Origin: Lachnospiraceae bacterium
Lineage (GTDB): Bacteria > Bacillota > Clostridia > Lachnospirales > Lachnospiraceae
DNA length: 64,000 nucleotides
Reading direction: 5' to 3'
Assembly: GCA_015057115.1 (NCBI GenBank)
Contig: SVEZ01000007.1
Location: 1-64,000 of the forward strand
A model generated the notes under the pieces. The model was not told the DNA's origin, did not search any database, and saw only the letters and a program-made list of their open reading frames with translations. The stretch's first letter is position 1; every line of letters begins with the position of its first letter. Below are positions 61,849-64,000 of this stretch, one piece after another. A program made the translations under genes and the position numbers.

Positions 61849-62524
61849 GCTCCTCACCGCCTCTCACGATGTGGCCATCCTCCAGACGAATAATCCGATC
61901 CGCCAATTGGGCAATTTCCTCATTGTGGGTTATCATTACAATGGTCTGCCCCAGCTTCTCAGCGGAAACTTTTATCAGTCCCAACACGTCCTGACTGGTG
62001 CGGCTATCCAGGTTTCCTGTCGGTTCATCAGCCAACACAATGGTTGGTTTTCCGGAAAGCGCCCTCGCCAATGCCACACGCTGCTGCTGCCCACCAGACA
62101 ATTGGATAGGCATGGCGAATTTTTTCTCATCTAAGTGCAAAAGCGTAAGAATCTCATCTATGGCTCTTTCATCCGGCTTCACGCCATCCAGCTTCATGGG
62201 TAACACAATATTCTCATACACATTCAAAAGTGGCAGGAGATTGTAATTCTGAAAAACGAATCCAATTTTTCGCCGTCTTAGAATCGTCAACTCATCTCTG
62301 GTAAGTCTAGAAATATCCTGCCCGTCAATCACCACTTCTCCTTCTGTTGGCGAATCCAATCCCCCAAGCATATTTAAAAGCGTTGACTTTCCGCTTCCGG
62401 AAGTTCCCACAATCGCCAAAAACTCCCCTTTTTCAATGGACAGATTGACTCCGTCCAGGGCTTTTACCATGTTTTCTCCGGATCCATAATATTTTTTCAA
62501 ATTCTTAACTGTTAAAATCTTCAT
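61841..62524 (-). CDS. ABC transporter ATP-binding protein (MacB/LolD type)
   Basis: 227 residues. Walker A GTSGSGKST, signature LSGGQQQRVALARAL, Walker B IVLADEPTGNLD and H-loop MITHNEEIA, the pattern of FtsX-coupled ATPases. Its ribosome binding site (AAAGGTGG) lies inside a small hairpin AACCAC/GTGGTT (62530-62551), which could limit translation. It is separated from the kinase gene by a terminator-like hairpin. Confidence 0.92.
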   Translation of the reverse strand: MKILTVKNLKKYYGSGENMVKALDGVNLSIEKGEFLAIVGTSGSGKSTLLNMLGGLDSPTEGEVVIDGQDISRLTRDELTILRRRKIGFVFQNYNLLPLLNVYENIVLPMKLDGVKPDERAIDEILTLLHLDEKKFAMPIQLSGGQQQRVALARALSGKPTIVLADEPTGNLDSRTSQDVLGLIKVSAEKLGQTIVMITHNEEIAQLADRIIRLEDGHIVRGGEEHA

Positions 62525-62563
62525 GTTGAACCACCTTTCTTTTTGTGGTTATAGAATAACAAA

Positions 62564-62628
62564 AGCTTCTTACGCAAATCTTTCTGAAAAGTGACAGTTT
62601 CGACACTTTTCCACACCCGTAAGAAGCT
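62564..62628 (-). terminator. Long hairpin between the kinase and ABC genes
   Basis: AGCTTCTTACG (62564-62574) pairs with CGTAAGAAGCT (62618-62628), with an inner AAAAGTG/CACTTTT. On the minus strand TTTTGTTATT follows. The far arm includes the kinase stop codon. It could terminate the regulator-kinase transcript or attenuate entry into the ABC genes. Confidence 0.7.
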
Positions 62629-63457
62629 ATTCCTCCCGCAAAAGATACAACGCCACCGTTGTTCCTTTCCCTGTTTTCGATGTTATTTTCAAATATCCCT
62701 GCTGCCTTCTTGCCACTTCTCTAGTCAGATAAAGCCCGATTCCAAGCCCCTTTTCTTTTGTCACATTACTTCCCCGGTAAAAACGACCGCACACCGCACC
62801 CAGCTCTTCCTCCGGAATGCCGATGCCTTCATCTTTTACCCGAATACATACAAAACTTTCGTAGCCTTCCGTTTCCACTGCAATCTCGCTTCCGGCCTCC
62901 GAATACTTCACCGCATTATGAAGCACGTTAAAAAGTGCCTCCTCTGTCCACTTCGCATCTGCCAAAACCGTTTCTTTTCCACAGGATATCTTCATGGAAA
63001 TCCCTTTATCCATAACCAGACCTTCCACTCGCTCACAAGCCCTCCGAAGGATATCTGTCACTTTCATTTTCTCCGGTTTTACACAAATGAGCTCCTGCTC
63101 CGCATAGGATGCCTTTAAGAGCTCCTTCACATGAAAAGACAATGTCTCCGCATTGTTTGCTATTTTATCTGCCAAGTTCGCATCCGGTTGCTCTTTGAGT
63201 TTTTCCTGCAAAAGCCCAGTATAAAGGGTTATATTGGCAAGAGGCGTCCGAATCTGATGTCCAATATCTGATATCAAACTTTTCACCATATCCCGCTCGG
63301 CCTCTGCCTGTTCCTGCCTTACGGAAACCATTTCCATAATCCGTTTTACACGGTCTGCAATGGCGGCGTCCATGGATTCATCGAACCGTTCCTCCACCGG
63401 CTCTCCCGCCAGGATCTTATCTAAGGTCTCCAAAAGCTGCTGGTATTCCTGTCTCAT
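62627..63457 (-). CDS. Sensor histidine kinase without membrane segments
   Basis: 276 residues from the ATG at 63457 (GAGG 5 nt upstream), overlapping the regulator stop (ATGA). The H-box is MVKSLISDIGHQIRTPLANI, the N-box EEALFNVLHNAVKY, then VKDEGIGIPEEEL and GLGIGLYLTREVARR. I see no membrane helix, so it is probably soluble or membrane-recruited. It works with the regulator before it, likely controlling the FtsX-type exporter. Confidence 0.85.
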   Translation of the reverse strand: MRQEYQQLLETLDKILAGEPVEERFDESMDAAIADRVKRIMEMVSVRQEQAEAERDMVKSLISDIGHQIRTPLANITLYTGLLQEKLKEQPDANLADKIANNAETLSFHVKELLKASYAEQELICVKPEKMKVTDILRRACERVEGLVMDKGISMKISCGKETVLADAKWTEEALFNVLHNAVKYSEAGSEIAVETEGYESFVCIRVKDEGIGIPEEELGAVCGRFYRGSNVTKEKGLGIGLYLTREVARRQQGYLKITSKTGKGTTVALYLLREE

Positions 63458-64000
63458 TTTTCCTCTGAAAAACATTCCCACTTATATCCTTTTCCATAAA
63501 CTGTTTTGATGTATTTCGGCTGTCTTCCATTATCCAGCTTCTCTCGAAGCCGTCGAATGCTTACCGAAAGCGCATTGTCTTCCACATACTCACTTCCATC
63601 GCCCCAAACCCAGTCAAGCATCCGCTCTCTTGTCACAATCCTCCCTGGATTGGATACTAACAGGTATAAGATTTTCTGCTCGGTCTTACTAAGTTCCACC
63701 ATCTGATTATCCTTGTAAAACTCCATGGCATCAAATCGGAAACAAAACTGTCCATCCTCATATACATGTCTTGCATCTTCTGCATTCCTTCGCAAAAGTG
63801 CGCGAACACGTGCCCGCAATACCATCAAACTAAATGGCTTGGTGATATAATCATCTGCGCCACTTTCTAGCCCCTTCACAATATCCATTTCCATATCTTT
63901 TGCCGTCAAAAGCGCAATCGGTGCTTTTATCACTGCCTTGACTTCCTTACAAAAAGCAAGGCCACTTCCATCTGGCAGGTTAATATCCAAAATCAGCAAA
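63454..64000 (-). CDS. OmpR-family response regulator (partial, cut by window end)
   Basis: The last 181 codons are present; the N-terminus lies beyond position 64000. The receiver part has the phospho-acceptor in ILDINLPDGSG, the ALLTAKDMEMDIV Thr and the KPFSLMVL Lys. The C-terminal winged helix has LSKTEQKILYLLVSNPGRIVTRE and VSIRRLREKLD. It forms one unit with the kinase. Confidence 0.93.
   Translation of the reverse strand, partial: LLILDINLPDGSGLAFCKEVKAVIKAPIALLTAKDMEMDIVKGLESGADDYITKPFSLMVLRARVRALLRRNAEDARHVYEDGQFCFRFDAMEFYKDNQMVELSKTEQKILYLLVSNPGRIVTRERMLDWVWGDGSEYVEDNALSVSIRRLREKLDNGRQPKYIKTVYGKGYKWECFSEEK

Overview
The window looks like a chromosomal segment of a low-GC Clostridia member, most likely a Lachnospiraceae gut anaerobe. 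The reasons are strong AGGAGG-type ribosome binding sites, TGN-extended -10 promoters, LytTR/GHKL two-component systems, EFR1-type ferredoxin-flavodoxins, DUF4179 anti-sigma proteins, YjdF, and many GNAT, MATE and ABC-2 genes. No rRNA or tRNA gene, phage module or complete insertion sequence was seen. Genes are dense, and from 0 to 29 kb and from 35 to 47 kb nearly all lie on the minus strand.

Layout. 1-68: the 5' end of a group II intron, cut by the window edge and sitting directly behind the terminator of an MFS transporter gene. 1.4-5.4 kb: an alanine racemase, adenine deaminase and C39-like protein operon with its promoter. 5.4-9.2 kb: a TmrB-like ATPase, an amidohydrolase and an ABC-F protein with a long attenuator leader. 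9.4-11.5 kb: an AgrA/AgrC-like regulator pair. 11.5-22 kb: flavodoxins, two ABC-2 exporters, acetyltransferases, a PAP2 phosphatase and RsgA. 22-28 kb: gene remnants, an orphan GHKL kinase, a MarR-MATE-EFR1 operon, GNAT and NUDIX genes. 28-35 kb: a radical SAM protein, a LytTR-DUF3021 pair, a secreted protein, a PfkB kinase, TraX, a DHH phosphoesterase and an SGNH hydrolase. 35-47 kb: a methyltransferase-GNAT fusion, YjdF, a SPASM protein, a secreted 5'-nucleotidase, MerR, an LUD protein, an ECF sigma/anti-sigma pair and an orphan LytTR regulator. 47-53.5 kb (plus strand): a B3/4 protein, a chemoreceptor with a damaged 5' end, a GGDEF protein, a chemoreceptor fragment and a MraY paralogue. 53.5-59 kb: MerR, SfsA, a methyltransferase, radical SAM, nitrilase, NudC and nitroreductase genes. 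59-64 kb: a regulator-kinase-ABC (FtsX) peptide-sensing type module.

The most unusual content is in the non-coding DNA. There are three clusters of 38-40 bp inverted repeats (5.95-6.28, 28.2-28.3 and 40.49-40.87 kb) whose units repeat about every 63 bp, with the other intervals (53, 85 and 116 bp) also close to whole helical turns. Two copies of a 129-bp cloverleaf-shaped element (22.86 and 31.94 kb) keep the same fold while their arm sequences change together. One family of terminators with a conserved CGTGT loop ends five different minus-strand units. The ABC-F leader has a promoter, a nine-codon peptide, an intrinsic terminator and a competing long hairpin, as expected for antibiotic-responsive attenuation.

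There are also signs of local gene shuffling: a DUF998-GNAT gene pair exists twice with complementary losses, and one remnant is fused to the start of a MATE gene. All identifications come from reading motifs and sequence by eye; no database search was run.
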